Positions 1-10,440 of a stretch of DNA of 64,000 bases are shown one piece after another. Position numbers and translations under genes: made by a program. Under the pieces are notes generated by a model that worked only from the letters and a program-made list of their open reading frames with translations, had not been told where the DNA came from and searched no databases. Within the stretch, counting starts at the first letter, position 1. Each line of letters starts with the position of its first letter. Origin of the DNA: Gari tellinella (taxonomy: Eukaryota; Mollusca; Bivalvia; Cardiida; Psammobiidae); assembly GCA_922989275.2 (NCBI GenBank), contig OV277864.1, positions 4,154,001-4,218,000 of the forward strand. Direction: 5' to 3'.

Positions 1-20
1 CATAACATACCCACGTGTGT

Positions 21-210
21 TTAACCCATTTATGCCCACGATCCCATATATGGGACATGGACAAACAGTGTAGACGCTGATCAGACGCCGCATTATGCGG
101 CATCTGATCAGAGTCTACACTGTTTGCTGATAGGGATTTCATTATAAAACAAAATAAAAATTAAAATATAGACCAGGCACCCCTTAGGTAAAAATGGACT
201 AATCTAATAT
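21..210 (+). repeat. Family F MITE (TTAA-type), right end decayed
   Basis: The left end reads TTAACCCATTTATGCCC. A near-perfect hairpin core follows at 61-127 with arms built on CTGATCAGACGCCGCAT and its complement. TTAA followed by CCC is the piggyBac-type hallmark. The right end near 200-210 (AAATGGACTAATC) is a decayed GGGTTAA end. A partial relative lies at 20865-20960. Confidence 0.6.
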
Positions 211-668
211 TTATGCATGGAAAAATCCACTGGGCACAAAGTCATGCTACTGCTCAACGCAAGATTATACATGTAGTTACGCAGAATACTTCTTGAGGAG
301 CTTTATTCTTCACTTTCTTCTTGCTCTAAAGAGATTGAAAACCAAAGCAACAATAAAAAGGGAGAAAATTGTTCTGATAAAATTTATTTTATGGGCATTA
401 TCGCACATATGACATTTAACAAATATGATCGGTATAAAAATCTTAGTGATTTTGTTGTTGTTGTTTTTTCCCACAGCTTTTTCTTCTCCGACTCTGGACG
501 GAGTCGCATTTTAAATAGGATCAAATAGACCGTCAGATATAATAAGGATGATCCCGTATTCGAGTGAGTTAGAGTATCTGCATATATTTAAAGGCATTCA
601 TTTGTATCTTATCTTGCCTGTAATCCAGACAGAGCTCATTATTCTACTTGTGTCCTGCAATTTGTATT
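211..668. other. Non-coding, AT-rich, no gene seen
   Basis: No ORF with coding character is visible. A short (TTG)n run lies near 452-466. Nothing else is recognised. Confidence 0.5.
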
Positions 669-884
669 TTCAGTGACGAAAACGTTATTCTCCGTTTAAA
701 GGCAAACGAAACACAAACGCAAAACACTAAAATATAGAAATTACCACTTTTTGTCAATTCCGACTATTCATGTTAATCTAAGCGGCAAACAGTTTGGAGC
801 CTGATCAGACACCGGGTTACTCTGGAAATAATAGTTTTACCGTAAACGCGTTTATTGGGAAAGAATAACGTTTTCTCCACTGTA
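669..884 (+). repeat. Family A MITE (TA-type), core half deleted
   Basis: The left end is a decayed CAGTGACGAAAACGTTATTC and the right end is AACGTTTTCTCCACTGTA, matching the family A termini. The hairpin core starts normally (AGTTTGGAGCCTGATCAGAC) but its right arm is missing: the sequence jumps from the loop to the right flank. Compare the intact copy at 24081-24330. Confidence 0.75.
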
Positions 885-1241
885 ACAGCACTAATAAATA
901 TTCGTTTGTGACATTTCTATGATGGAGTAGGTTGCGACGAGTCTGTGGGAGAAAGGGTTAAAATCGATGAAAATACGGTAAATCAAGTTTAAAACAATAA
1001 TCGACCTACTGAAACATATTGCTGACTGTTAAATCATCAACCTCAAAGCTATCAAAATTACCGAATGACAATACCAACTGCGGGAGGTAAAACGTTTTCT
1101 ATCCTAATTACACGTAATGCCTATGCGTGTACGTCAATAGCGCAATACTGTTGTCAGATTTGACCCTCTTATTACCGTCATTGTCGTCTGCATTGAAACA
1201 GTCATCTGCATGTTTGTTGGGTTTTATTTTCAAAGGTAGAT

Positions 1242-1460
1242 TTAACCCCTTCACTGCCTTACCCAGAGTACTATGGTTATTTGCAAACAGTTTGGATCCT
1301 GATCAGACGCCGCGTTACGCGGCGTCTGATCAGGGTCCAAACTGTTTAACACTCAATTTTATATTTCTTAAGTTAAAAAAAAATTAACATTTAGATTTGA
1401 GAAATAAAAGCAGACGACAATTGTTTAAGCTGTATGACGTCATTGCAGTAAATGGGTTAA
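1242..1460 (+). repeat. Family B MITE (TTAA-type), complete
   Basis: The element runs from TTAACCCCTTCACTGCC to AGTAAATGGGTTAA, so the ends are inverted and flanked by TTAA. The core palindrome at about 1284-1348 has CCTGATCAGACGCCGCG paired with its complement. About 219 bp. Short frames read through the core (for example 1127-1387) are translation artefacts. Confidence 0.8.
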
Positions 1461-1656
1461 GGCACTTTGACTAAACAACTATCGATATGAGTGTCAAACA
1501 TTTTGAGTCGGATCAAACGTCAAGTCACTCGACATTTGATCTAGCTCCAAACTGTTTCCATTTTCATCAAGGTCAAGGTCACCGTATGGTCAGCAGTTTT
1601 GTCCAGAGGTGTAAATTTCGCAAATTTAAATCAATTCTCGCGTTTGAAAGGTCTAA

Positions 1657-3012
1657 ATGGAGTCACAAAGTAAGGAAGAACTAATGGGTGTTTCGCTAAG
1701 CCAAAGTTTTCGTATAAATGACATTCTGAGCTCGGAAAATAACAAATTTGCTGTTTTGGGTGACCTGGACAATGTAAACAATGGCGACAATGGCGGCGAC
1801 CGGTCAGTGTTCGGTATGACTAGTGAAACAAGTAGAACGGATGGATGGAGTCAAGTGGTTAGAGGTAAACGACAGCGTATTAGCACCGGAGGTGAGAGCA
1901 ATGACTTACTAGCAAGAACCCAGACCCCTGGTGAAAATACTCCCAATTTCAGCAATCTATCTACAGATGAAAAACTGACCCTTATCTTCCATACAATGTC
2001 GGCGAACCAGTCCAAAATGTCCACTATAGAACAAAAGTTAGATACAGCTTTGCAGTCCAGTAAACGAATTAACAATTTAGAGCAAGTAACTAACTCTCAT
2101 GCTGACAGAATGACTTTGCTGGAATATAAGTCCATTGATTTAGAAGCTAGACAGAGGCGTAATAACTTGCTGTTCAAAGGTCATCCTGAGTCTCGATACG
2201 AGAATTGTGAATCTCTTATACAACAGTTCCTGACCCAAAAGCTTGGTTGCAAAGAAGACATTTCGATTGATAGGGTCCATCGTCTTGGTAAATACGTCCA
2301 TGGTCGTCAGAGACTTATCATTGCAGCATTTAGTAACTTTAAAGACACTGAAGACATCTTGTCCAAATCGTACAAGTTAAAGGACAGCCATTTCGGTATC
2401 AGTAGAGATTTTCCCCCTGAAATTACCGAAGCTAGAAAAACAATTTGGCCAGAGTATAGGACGCTGCAGTCAACTTTCCCACATAGCAAAATACGTGTGG
2501 TGTATCCAGCAAAAATTGTGAAAGATGGCCGCGTAGTTCGTGATATGTTTCCAAACTGGAATGACATTATGCGCGGTAGTCGTGTTGACACATCACAAGC
2601 TAAGCGTAACGCTCCCAGTGTTGTAAACAAACCCCAATATAGGCCAGCTCGCGATGCACGTGCATCACATTCCACAGGTCATCAACAGTCGGTTGAGCAG
2701 CATATAGGAGGCTCGCATGTAAATGTGATCAAGCCGCTCCCATCAGCAAATATAGGCCCTAGTGTCCCTGTTGAGAGACAACTGCAATATTTAAATGTTG
2801 CCCCGCCAGTGCATGTATCGGAGCTTGAAATCCCTATTGATCTCACGTGTGCATTAGGCGCCACTAATGGGGATCACAGTCACAACAAGGACTCTACCAA
2901 AATAACAGCCACCCAGAATGAAAGGTCCAGAAGCCCATCCTCAGGACGCAATGAACCCGATGCACAACAGACACCCAGTGACATTAACGGCGTACCCCCA
3001 GATATTCACTAG
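1657..3012 (+). CDS. LINE ORF1 protein (RNA-binding, Transposase_22-like)
   Basis: This 451-residue frame encodes the nucleic-acid-binding partner of the LINE particle. Residues 1-100 are polar and low in complexity. Residues about 104-165 look like a coiled coil for self-association (heptad-like stretch ending in DLEARQRRNN). Residues about 166-248 resemble the RRM of L1-type ORF1 proteins, with the hallmark block RRNNLLFKG at 167-175 and RVHRLGK at 206-212. A C-terminal domain follows, starting DFPPEITEARK at 251. The last 150 residues are proline- and serine-rich. The ATG at 1657 is the first in frame after the leader. The frame ends at TAG (3010-3012), in phase with ORF2. Fold and family are inferred from motif resemblance to L1/CR1-type ORF1 proteins; no CCHC knuckle is visible. 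Confidence 0.85.
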   Translation: MESQSKEELMGVSLSQSFRINDILSSENNKFAVLGDLDNVNNGDNGGDRSVFGMTSETSRTDGWSQVVRGKRQRISTGGESNDLLARTQTPGENTPNFSNLSTDEKLTLIFHTMSANQSKMSTIEQKLDTALQSSKRINNLEQVTNSHADRMTLLEYKSIDLEARQRRNNLLFKGHPESRYENCESLIQQFLTQKLGCKEDISIDRVHRLGKYVHGRQRLIIAAFSNFKDTEDILSKSYKLKDSHFGISRDFPPEITEARKTIWPEYRTLQSTFPHSKIRVVYPAKIVKDGRVVRDMFPNWNDIMRGSRVDTSQAKRNAPSVVNKPQYRPARDARASHSTGHQQSVEQHIGGSHVNVIKPLPSANIGPSVPVERQLQYLNVAPPVHVSELEIPIDLTCALGATNGDHSHNKDSTKITATQNERSRSPSSGRNEPDAQQTPSDINGVPPDIH

Positions 3013-6000
3013 GCCAGGAGGGGGGAAGTTACAAAGACTTGTCCTAGTGAGAATGAACTTAAGTTTGCGTCCCTTAATGTGAGAGGTCTAAAACAAAGAC
3101 TAAATTACCCAGAATTCATTGAAATGATAAAAACGTATGACATCTTTTGTTTATCTGAAACAAATTTAGATGGAGCAGACACGATTGATGTTGACGGTTA
3201 CATGTTTTTTTCAAAAAATCGTAAACAACCATACATTAGAAAATCAGGAGGCATTGGTATGTTTATTAAAGATGACCTAGAAGATTATTTACAAATTGTT
3301 GATTCGAAATGTGAATATATTATGTGGTCTAAAATTGAAAAGTCAAAAGTTAACCTAGAAGATGACTTGTATTTAGGTGCAATTTACGTCCCACCTGAAA
3401 GTTCCAGATTCTTAAACCAAGAAGAAATTGATTTGTTGGAAACAGAAATTAATCAAATGTGTAGTGATCATAAGTTTATTATATTAACTGGAGATATAAA
3501 TGCCAGAACTTCACAGCTCCCAGATTATCTGCCTATAGACAATTTCTTGGCAGAAACGTTTGATTTGGACAATGACACAGTGTCTTTCTTCAACAAGTGT
3601 TCTCGTTTAGAAGAATTAGATATTCCTTTACAGCGAGTTTCAAAAGACAAAAAAACTAACCAAAATGGCTATCTGTTACTAGATATTTGCAAAAATAACA
3701 ACTTATTTATGTTTAATGGTCGTATTGGGGATGACAGAAACTGCGGTCAATTTACTTTCAGAGATAGCTCTGTAATAGATTACACTATATCAACCACGGA
3801 ATGTTTACACATGATCTCTGATTTTGAAGTTGTTGAAACTGATAGTTTATTCTCTGACGGCCATGCATTATTGCATTGGTCATTATCATTCCCGTCCCAT
3901 ACTGAAAATACGAGCGATGCTCCGCAAGATTCTGAAACTAGGCCTTCTAATTTACATACGCCATTTAAATGGAACCCGAAACTTGAAAACCGGTATGTTG
4001 AACAAATAAACAGAAACGATCTTGAACATTTGCTATTGCTAGTAAAAGATTTACCAAACATAGATATTAACGATGTATGTAGTAAGCTAACAAAATTGTT
4101 TTCTGATGCAGCTAGCTCAACATGTAGGCCTAATAACAGACGCCCTGTAGGAGACAATAAACCTTGGTTTGGTCCAAAGTGTCGGCAAGCTAGGAATCAG
4201 TATCACAGTGCGCGTAAAAACTATAAACGCTATAAAAACATTTACAATAAAACTAAACTAAAACATGCTAGTAACAATTATAAAAGTACAATGAATGTAT
4301 ATATTAACAAATATAAATTTTATAAAGGTAATAAACTTCGGCAAATGCATCATAATAACCCTAAACAATATTGGAAATACCTTAACAGTTTAAAAACAAA
4401 GGCAAATAAAAAGGTGCCACAGCTAGAGGAGTTTCATACTTTCTTTAAGGATTTAAACTCTACAAATGACCAAGAAGATACATTTATACATGTACAAACA
4501 AATGCAATACAGGAAACAGATGATATACTTAACTCACCAATTCAGGAAAACGAGGTATTAAAACATATACAAAACTTAAAAAACGACAAATCACCGAGCC
4601 CCTCAGACTGTATTCTTAATGAATATATTAAATCCACGTCTTCACTACTTCTTCCGGTGTATACACAACTATTCAATCACGTTCTTGATACGGGCACTGT
4701 ACCATCTACTTGGCTTGAAGGATATATTATACCAATTTATAAAAATAAAGGTGATTCGTTGGATCCAACTAATTACCGTCCGATTACTCTTTTAAGCTGC
4801 CTTGGAAAGCTATTTACATCCATTTTAAACTCTCGTCTTAACACTTATATTGAAGAAAATGATTTTTTAAAAGAAAACCAAGCAGGCTTTCGAAAAGGTT
4901 ACTCGACCACAGACCACATATTTGTATTACAATCGTTGTTCGAATTGCTTAGGAAGAAGAAACAGAAAATTTTCTGTGCATTCATCGATTTTTCACAGGC
5001 ATTCGATTCTGTCTGGAGACTCGGTCTTTGGCAAAAGCTAAGTTTACATTTGATTAACGGAAATTTTTTCAACGTCATTTATAACTTGTACCAGAACATT
5101 AAATCATGTGTTGTATCTCAGGGCCATGCTTCGTCTTTCTTCAAGTGCGAACGTGGATTGAGACAAGGCGAAAATCTTTCACCAATACTTTTTTCCATAT
5201 TCCTTAATGACCTCGAAAACCACCTCTTTGCTTCAGATGTACATGGAATAGAACTAAATAATATTCAAGATGCAGGTATTTGGCTAAAACTTCTCGTTCT
5301 TCTCTATGCAGATGACACAGCTCTTCTTTCTGAAAACGCTGAAGACTTTCGACATTCCTTAACTGCATTTGAAGAGTACTGTACACAATGGCAGCTGAAA
5401 ATAAATTTATCTAAAACTAAAGTTATAGTTTTTGGATCGAAAAATACTTCCAAATTCACATTTAAAATAAATGATAAAGAAATTGAAATTGTAAATAAGT
5501 ACAAATATTTAGGCATCTATTTTACACCTAATGGATCGTTTCTCACAGCACGTAAACATCTTGTAGAACAGGCAAGAAAAGCTATGCATTTACTATATAT
5601 GAAAATCAACAATTTTGATATACCATTAGATCTTCAACTAAAACTGTTTGACCACACTGTAATACCAATTCTCACATATGCTTCAGAAATTTGGGGATAT
5701 GAGAATCTTGATATTATCGAAAAAGTCCAAAATGAATTTCTGCGAAAAATAACTTTGTCAAGAAAAAGCACACCGCTATATATGTTGTATGGAGAACTAG
5801 GACGGTATCCGATTTCAGTTATAATTAAAAGCCGCATGATAGGTTATTGGAATAAGCTCTTAATTGGAAAAAATACAAAACTTGCACGCAATCTTTATGA
5901 CATAATGCTGAACAAGAATCAATCTTTCAAATGGATGGAATGCATTAAGGCCATTTTGAACAATACCGGTAACGGTTACATGTGGTATCAACAATCGTTA

Positions 6001-6465
6001 ATAACATGTAAAACTGTAAATAAAATAATAAAACAAGTGCTCATTGACCAGTTCAAACAAAGCTGGAGCGCCAGTCTACAGAAATCTAGTAAAGGCAAAA
6101 TTTATAATTCATTTAAAGAAACTCATGGTTTAGAAGAATATTTTAAATGCTTACCTCGATCTCTATGTCTCAGCTGGTTTCACTTTAGAACCGCAAATCA
6201 TAAGTTTCCGGTTGAAACTGGAAGATGGAATGATATCCCTTTATCCGACAGAATATGCACACGCTGTAATTTAAACACTGTTGGAGATGAGTTTCATTAT
6301 TTACTCCGCTGCAACTACTTCGCTACACAGAGGAACTCACGTCTACAAAACATCGCACCATTTCCAAATGTCTTTCACTTTAAGAAACTTCTTCAAACTA
6401 CATCTCCTAAACCTCTTGAAAAACTATGCTTATTTGTCCGTGTTTTGATGAACGAATTTAAATAG
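3013..6465 (+). CDS. LINE ORF2: APE endonuclease plus reverse transcriptase
   Basis: The polyprotein that nicks target DNA and copies LINE RNA. Residues here count from the GTG codon at 3079. The endonuclease starts before it: the catalytic-type Asn of LNVRGL is the codon at 3076-3078. Then come SET (E27), GDINART (138-144) and SDGH (259-262), the expected metal-binding and catalytic blocks. The reverse transcriptase carries NYRPITLLS (565-573), FIDFSQAFD (635-643), LRQGENLSP (694-702) and YADD (743-746). A C-terminal zinc-knuckle-like CX2CX9HX4C lies at 1060-1078. All core residues are present and there is no internal stop over about 1,150 codons, which indicates a recent copy. No ATG lies between the ORF1 stop and the catalytic Asn; the first in-frame ATG is at 3124. 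Translation must therefore use readthrough, a non-AUG start, or a frame now broken by the TAG. Confidence 0.9.
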   Translation, partial: ARRGEVTKTCPSENELKFASLNVRGLKQRLNYPEFIEMIKTYDIFCLSETNLDGADTIDVDGYMFFSKNRKQPYIRKSGGIGMFIKDDLEDYLQIVDSKCEYIMWSKIEKSKVNLEDDLYLGAIYVPPESSRFLNQEEIDLLETEINQMCSDHKFIILTGDINARTSQLPDYLPIDNFLAETFDLDNDTVSFFNKCSRLEELDIPLQRVSKDKKTNQNGYLLLDICKNNNLFMFNGRIGDDRNCGQFTFRDSSVIDYTISTTECLHMISDFEVVETDSLFSDGHALLHWSLSFPSHTENTSDAPQDSETRPSNLHTPFKWNPKLENRYVEQINRNDLEHLLLLVKDLPNIDINDVCSKLTKLFSDAASSTCRPNNRRPVGDNKPWFGPKCRQARNQYHSARKNYKRYKNIYNKTKLKHASNNYKSTMNVYINKYKFYKGNKLRQMHHNNPKQYWKYLNSLKTKANKKVPQLEEFHTFFKDLNSTNDQEDTFIHVQTNAIQETDDILNSPIQENEVLKHIQNLKNDKSPSPSDCILNEYIKSTSSLLLPVYTQLFNHVLDTGTVPSTWLEGYIIPIYKNKGDSLDPTNYRPITLLSCLGKLFTSILNSRLNTYIEENDFLKENQAGFRKGYSTTDHIFVLQSLFELLRKKKQKIFCAFIDFSQAFDSVWRLGLWQKLSLHLINGNFFNVIYNLYQNIKSCVVSQGHASSFFKCERGLRQGENLSPILFSIFLNDLENHLFASDVHGIELNNIQDAGIWLKLLVLLYADDTALLSENAEDFRHSLTAFEEYCTQWQLKINLSKTKVIVFGSKNTSKFTFKINDKEIEIVNKYKYLGIYFTPNGSFLTARKHLVEQARKAMHLLYMKINNFDIPLDLQLKLFDHTVIPILTYASEIWGYENLDIIEKVQNEFLRKITLSRKSTPLYMLYGELGRYPISVIIKSRMIGYWNKLLIGKNTKLARNLYDIMLNKNQSFKWMECIKAILNNTGNGYMWYQQSLITCKTVNKIIKQVLIDQFKQSWSASLQKSSKGKIYNSFKETHGLEEYFKCLPRSLCLSWFHFRTANHKFPVETGRWNDIPLSDRICTRCNLNTVGDEFHYLLRCNYFATQRNSRLQNIAPFPNVFHFKKLLQTTSPKPLEKLCLFVRVLMNEFK

Positions 6466-7096
6466 AATCCTTCACTGCTGTAAAAATCACGATGGTATAA
6501 TCGAATTTGCTATCAAGAAATAACCAATCCATATAACGTTTAAACTGTTGTAGATACGTAATATTGTTAATATGTTTACACATAGAAATCTGTGTAGTCT
6601 GTCCGCCAACATTATCATCATTAGCAGATTTGTTTAACCTTTACTTAGCACGCTTCATCATAGTGTTAATATTTAAAGACATTGATCAAACTTGAGTGGC
6701 ATATTTTATAACAGTGTTGCTATTTATAGACGTCATTGTATTGTTAATACTAACACCAACCTGTTACATAATTATCCAGCAATTTTCAGAAACACTAACA
6801 ACGCTGACATAATATGTTCATAATTCCACATTACGGGTAGATCGAAATCGAGCCATACCCTATGTGACATTGTGCTCATACCAGCAAATTTAAGAACGCC
6901 CCCCCCCCCCCCCCCCCCCCCCCACTACTCCGCAAATTTTCTGATTAACCATTACTTTTGTTTCAATAAGACGACCTCTATTCTCACTGCATGACCATTC
7001 GTGTGCACTTACCGGAAAATGTTTTGTACCTATGTTAATATTCCTCACGTTATTACATGTATGTAATCTGAGTAATAAAGGAATTGTTCTGTTCTG
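6466..7096 (+). other. LINE 3' UTR and repeat tail
   Basis: Non-coding sequence after ORF2, with a 25-base C run at 6899-6923. It ends in AATAAA (7074-7079) and then ATTGTTCTGTTCTGTTC. The tail is pentamer-type rather than poly(A). Confidence 0.75.
6899..6923 (+). repeat. Poly(C) tract, 25 bases
   Basis: Uninterrupted C homopolymer inside the LINE 3' UTR. Longer tracts of the same kind occur at 15014-15044 (G) and 29496-29526 (C). Confidence 0.95.
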
Positions 7097-7104
7097 TTCA
7101 TCAA

Positions 7105-7200
7105 AATTTTAACACACAAACGCGTTTATAGAGAAAGAATAACGTGTATGTAAGAAGACCTTATTCTTTCCCAAAAACACGTTATCGCAAAAACTGCAAA
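7105..7200 (+). repeat. Right arm of a disrupted family A-like MITE
   Basis: ACGCGTTTATAGAGAAAGAATAACG matches the family A right arm. It is followed by an inverted arm-like stretch (TTATTCTTTCCC...ACTGCAAACAG). It is the downstream half of the target that received the LINE. Confidence 0.55.
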
Positions 7201-7825
7201 CAGAAAAGAAGGAATCAGCTTGAAAGCCCTGAACATGTTATTATTGTAATATGTTGTTCTTGTTCGTCCACCGCTATGCGAATATGACCGCAGCTTCAAG
7301 TTGTTGAGTTTCTGTACTACAAAAGGAATTCCAAATACCTATTCAAATGGGTGCTTTAAACAAGTTGAAAGTAGAATAGAATGCTCCGAAATGAGCATTC
7401 CTTTTTACCTCCTACCTGCTTGAAGTGGTAGAGCTCTGAAAATAGACTATGGGGTAATGAGCTAATTAACATGCCCTTAACACCGTGAGTTAGTCTTCGT
7501 TCGAGTGTTTGTAACAGTTGTTACTGTTTGCAAAGTCGTTTATATAGTCGCCTTTGATGGTGACAGGGTTAAATAGCCTAATATCACGTAATCTGGTACG
7601 GATTTGATTAATCAGTTTACTTAACTAATATTAATCTAGATTTAAAAAAATAAATATTAAATAAGCTTCATTAAAACGTGTAAATACTGATTATAGCACT
7701 AAGAGTTCTATTAATAAGATTAATATTCTAATTACCTGTAAAATAATTTAGTATTACGCGTAAGGTGTGTTTATTTATTATATTTAATAACACGTAATCT
7801 GTAATCCATGTGATAACGCATGGTT
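7201..7825. other. Non-coding, with a decayed family D hairpin
   Basis: A decayed family D core at about 7355-7435 (TTGAAAGTAGAATAGAATGC) ends in CTATGGGGTAATGAGCTAA, an eroded family D right end. The rest is AT-rich with no coding signal. Confidence 0.45.
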
Positions 7826-8041
7826 TACAGTGGAGTAAACGTTATTCTTTCCATTTGAACGCGTTTAAGCTAAATCTATTTTTTGTAGTGAAAAAACAAC
7901 CCGGCGTCTGATCTGGCTCCAAATTGTTTGCCACAGATAAAAACAAATGGTCAGAAATGTCAACAAGTTGTCATTTTCTAAGTTTTATTGCAGCGCGTTT
8001 GCGTTTCTTTTGCGGGAAAGAAAAACGTTTTCACCACTCTA
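7826..8041 (-). repeat. Family A MITE, core left arm lost
   Basis: Starts TACAGTGGAGTAAACG and ends ACGTTTTCACCACTCTA, with the arms in reverse order relative to 24081-24330. The core keeps only one arm (CCGGCGTCTGATCTGGCTCC). Confidence 0.7.
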
Positions 8042-8204
8042 CATTGCAGATAGATTGGACCTTGATCAGACGCCGCGTTAGCAGGGTCTGTGCTGTGAGC
8101 TATTGTATATGATGTGTTTTGCTGTATAAAAAGAACATTGCAGTGGCCTTAGATCACAATTGTTTATCAAATTGAATTCTTCAAGCAAGTACAGAGGTCA
8201 TTGC

Positions 8205-8280
8205 AAAATCCAGGTATAAATGTGTTAATGCAGGACAACACTAATGCAAAAAGCTGAAGTAATTTTCTACATTACTTTTA
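8205..8280. repeat. Family O hairpin, decayed
   Basis: TTAATGCAGGACAACACTAATGCA pairs loosely with TACATTACTTTTATCCTGCATTA. A near-perfect copy is at 45229-45287. Confidence 0.5.
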
Positions 8281-8302
8281 TCCTGCATTATACATATATT
8301 TC

Positions 8303-8555
8303 TTAAACCCTTTATCCCATAGCCTGTTTCTTATTTTGAAGATTTGTAACCACTTAAAGCAGGTTGAAAGTAAAGCAGAATGCGCCTTAAGGCGCATTCT
8401 GCTTTACTTTCAGCCTGCTTTATGCTACCATCTGCTAGGATATAGAAAATATTTCTTATGATACATGTTCTTGTCTGTATAAGTTGAAACTATTTATTTC
8501 AGTGGACGAATAAATAAAAGGTGAAAAAAAGCGTATTTATGTAGTGATTGGTTAA
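8303..8555 (+). repeat. Family D MITE (TTAA-type)
   Basis: The left end is TTAAACCCTTTATCCCATAGCC. The core near 8355-8425 is a strong palindrome: AAAGCAGGTTGAAAGTAAAG, a GCGCCTTAAGGCGC centre, then the complementary arm. The right end GTGATTGGTTAA is a worn TTAA end. Intact relatives are at 50745-50995 and 61245-61496. Confidence 0.75.
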
Positions 8556-8861
8556 ATAGCACCATTTTTTCATTACCGACTGGTCGCCCCATTGAGATAA
8601 ATAAAGATCATTGCACGTGTAACCTTCAGGCACCGGGTCCATTCGTGTTCTTAAACTCATTACTGTTTACTATTGTGTCCAATTGGAATGAGACTAATTT
8701 GTGTCTCATTTGCCCTCAGATTATTTAGTTTAATTAATTGGCTTCGTTAATAAATACACCCATCCTTGATATCTAAGTTAGACTCATTATTGGGTGGATT
8801 GTTATTGACTTCATTAATAACTACAATGAACACCATCCTTGATGTCCAATCTATATCCATA

Positions 8862-9078
8862 TTAACCCCCTCGCTGCCCTTACCCCGAGTTCAGTTAGGT
8901 TTTGCAAACAGTCTGGATCCTGATCAGACGCCGCTTTACGCGGTGTCTGATCAGGATCCAAAATGTTTGACACTCAGTTTTATATTTCCAAAGTCAAATA
9001 CCTGAAAATTGAATTTTGAGGTATAAAAGCTGACGACAAGTTTTAAAGCTTATGACGACATGTTAGTAAATGGGTTAA
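8862..9078 (+). repeat. Family B MITE (TTAA-type)
   Basis: Runs from TTAACCCCCTCGCTGCCC to TTAGTAAATGGGTTAA, 217 bp, same size and order as 1242-1460. The core at about 8902-8970 has CCTGATCAGACGCCGC and its inverted arm. Confidence 0.8.
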
Positions 9079-9794
9079 GTTAAATGTTATATTAATGATA
9101 CATTTATAGATATGTTATTAACCCTTTCCCCTGAAACTCTATAATGCTAACAGTTAAGGGATGGAACATTCAGTGGGGAAAACCTTACTTTTCCCATAAC
9201 AATATCTCAGCGGTATATTCTAAAACAGTTTGGAATCAGGTCAGGTGGAATCTAATTCGGCGTCTGACTTCAATCTTTTTCCCGTCGCAGACGGGTCTGT
9301 TTTGTCTTTTGACCGCAACTCTATGAAACAATTTAACCAATCAGGAATGATCAGAAATCCTGGTCAATCACCACGTGCTTGAAATGCAGTACTCTTATCG
9401 GCCAATGGCCTAGACTGGCGTTCTGTTATTTTTTCACATCTATCTTGCGAGTGTAAACCTGGTAAAACAATGAGATGCAGTCTAAATTATTGCTGTGTTA
9501 CTATGTCATCATTTCTAAATTTAGCGTGGATAAGCTCTAAATTTAGCGTGTGGGAAAGTCTGTTTACGAAACAGTGTATACACTTGTCTCTGGTTAAGTG
9601 AATACTGTACCCCACAAAAAAACTTTAACCTGCGACGGAATATCTTTTTTAAAGATATTTCTTGTTTCTACATATCATTGTATTCCAAGTGCGTTTACTT
9701 TCGTTTTTAAAAACGGGACAAATGATGTTTTCGTTATTGTACATGTACCAACATTTCATATGAGGTAGTTTCTATATACTTTCTACTAAGGTTT
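9079..9794. other. Non-coding, no recognised gene
   Basis: A TTAACCCTTTCCCC start at about 9118 suggests another TTAA element, but I cannot place its right end. The remainder is unremarkable AT-rich sequence. Confidence 0.4.
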
Positions 9795-9970
9795 TTAACC
9801 CTCTCGATCTCAATGACACTTAAAGCGCGTTTACAAACAGTTTGGATCCTGATCAGACGCCGCTCAATGCGGCGTCTGATCAGGATTCAAACTGATTGAC
9901 ACTCGTTTTGAAATTTCTTCAGTCATACTGACTTATTTTTTAACTTTGAAACGACATTGCATACAACAAA
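9795..9970 (+). repeat. Family B-like MITE, right end unclear
   Basis: Starts TTAACCCTCTCGATC. The core at about 9833-9898 is nearly perfect (TCCTGATCAGACGCCGC and complement). The right flank decays after TTAACTTTGAAACGAC. Confidence 0.6.
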
Positions 9971-10440
9971 ATTGAAGCAACAACATTGAATATGTTTTTT
10001 ACTATTTTTCAATTATCTTCTTTTGTTTTTAAATATCATTACCAATAAAAACAATATTGTTGATTCAGATATTCATAATTTTAAGTCTGGTGCCTGTTTG
10101 GTCTTAACTTAGTTTCTTAATGTCAAAATACTGTCACAGACAGTTTTCATTTGAAATAGATTTTAATGAAGCTTGTACTAAATGTATTTGACAAAAAACT
10201 GAAGAAAAGTCCCAATTTGACACACATTTTCCAAATTGCCGTAATTCAGAAAAAATGTACACCAAAATATGATTTTTTGGTTGGTTTTTTTATTTATCAT
10301 AAATAGCTCTTCCAAAATATACATGAAAGAAGAGAGAGTAAGATACTTTCTCGTCCTGCACTGACACAACCACCTGCATTAAAGAATGTCTATAGTATTT
10401 CTAGTGTAGTGTATCCTAATAAAAGTGTGCCTGTATTTGC
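9971..10440. other. Non-coding, AT-rich
   Basis: No gene, RNA or mobile-element signature is visible. Confidence 0.4.

Larger units (their letters stand above)
1571..7096 (+). mobile_element. Full-length APE-type non-LTR retrotransposon (LINE)
   Basis: About 5.5 kb. It has a short 5' leader, ORF1 (1657-3012), ORF2 (3013-6465), a 3' UTR of about 620 bp and a tail of AATAAAG followed by a (TTCTG)n-type repeat, ATTGTTCTGTTCTGTTC. Flanking TTCATCAA occurs at 1563-1570 and 7097-7104. Part of the right copy could be tail, so the safe duplication is 5-8 bp. The 5' flank ends with a hairpin core (1495-1560) and the 3' flank resumes with ACAAACGCGTTTATAGAG, the right arm of a family A MITE. The element therefore seems to have landed inside an old MITE. 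Clade not assigned; a search with the RT domain would settle it. Confidence 0.85.

Noticed and set aside
1127..1387. Many short frames share the peptide NSLDPDQTP...ASDQ
   Set aside because: It is the translation of hairpin core 1 (CTGATCAGACGCC). It appears wherever the MITE is read in one frame (also 8766-9005, 20403-20648, 24080-24734 and 52731-52967), not a protein family.
3780..5837. Antisense frames within the LINE
   Set aside because: They are shadows of ORF2, which has full domain support.
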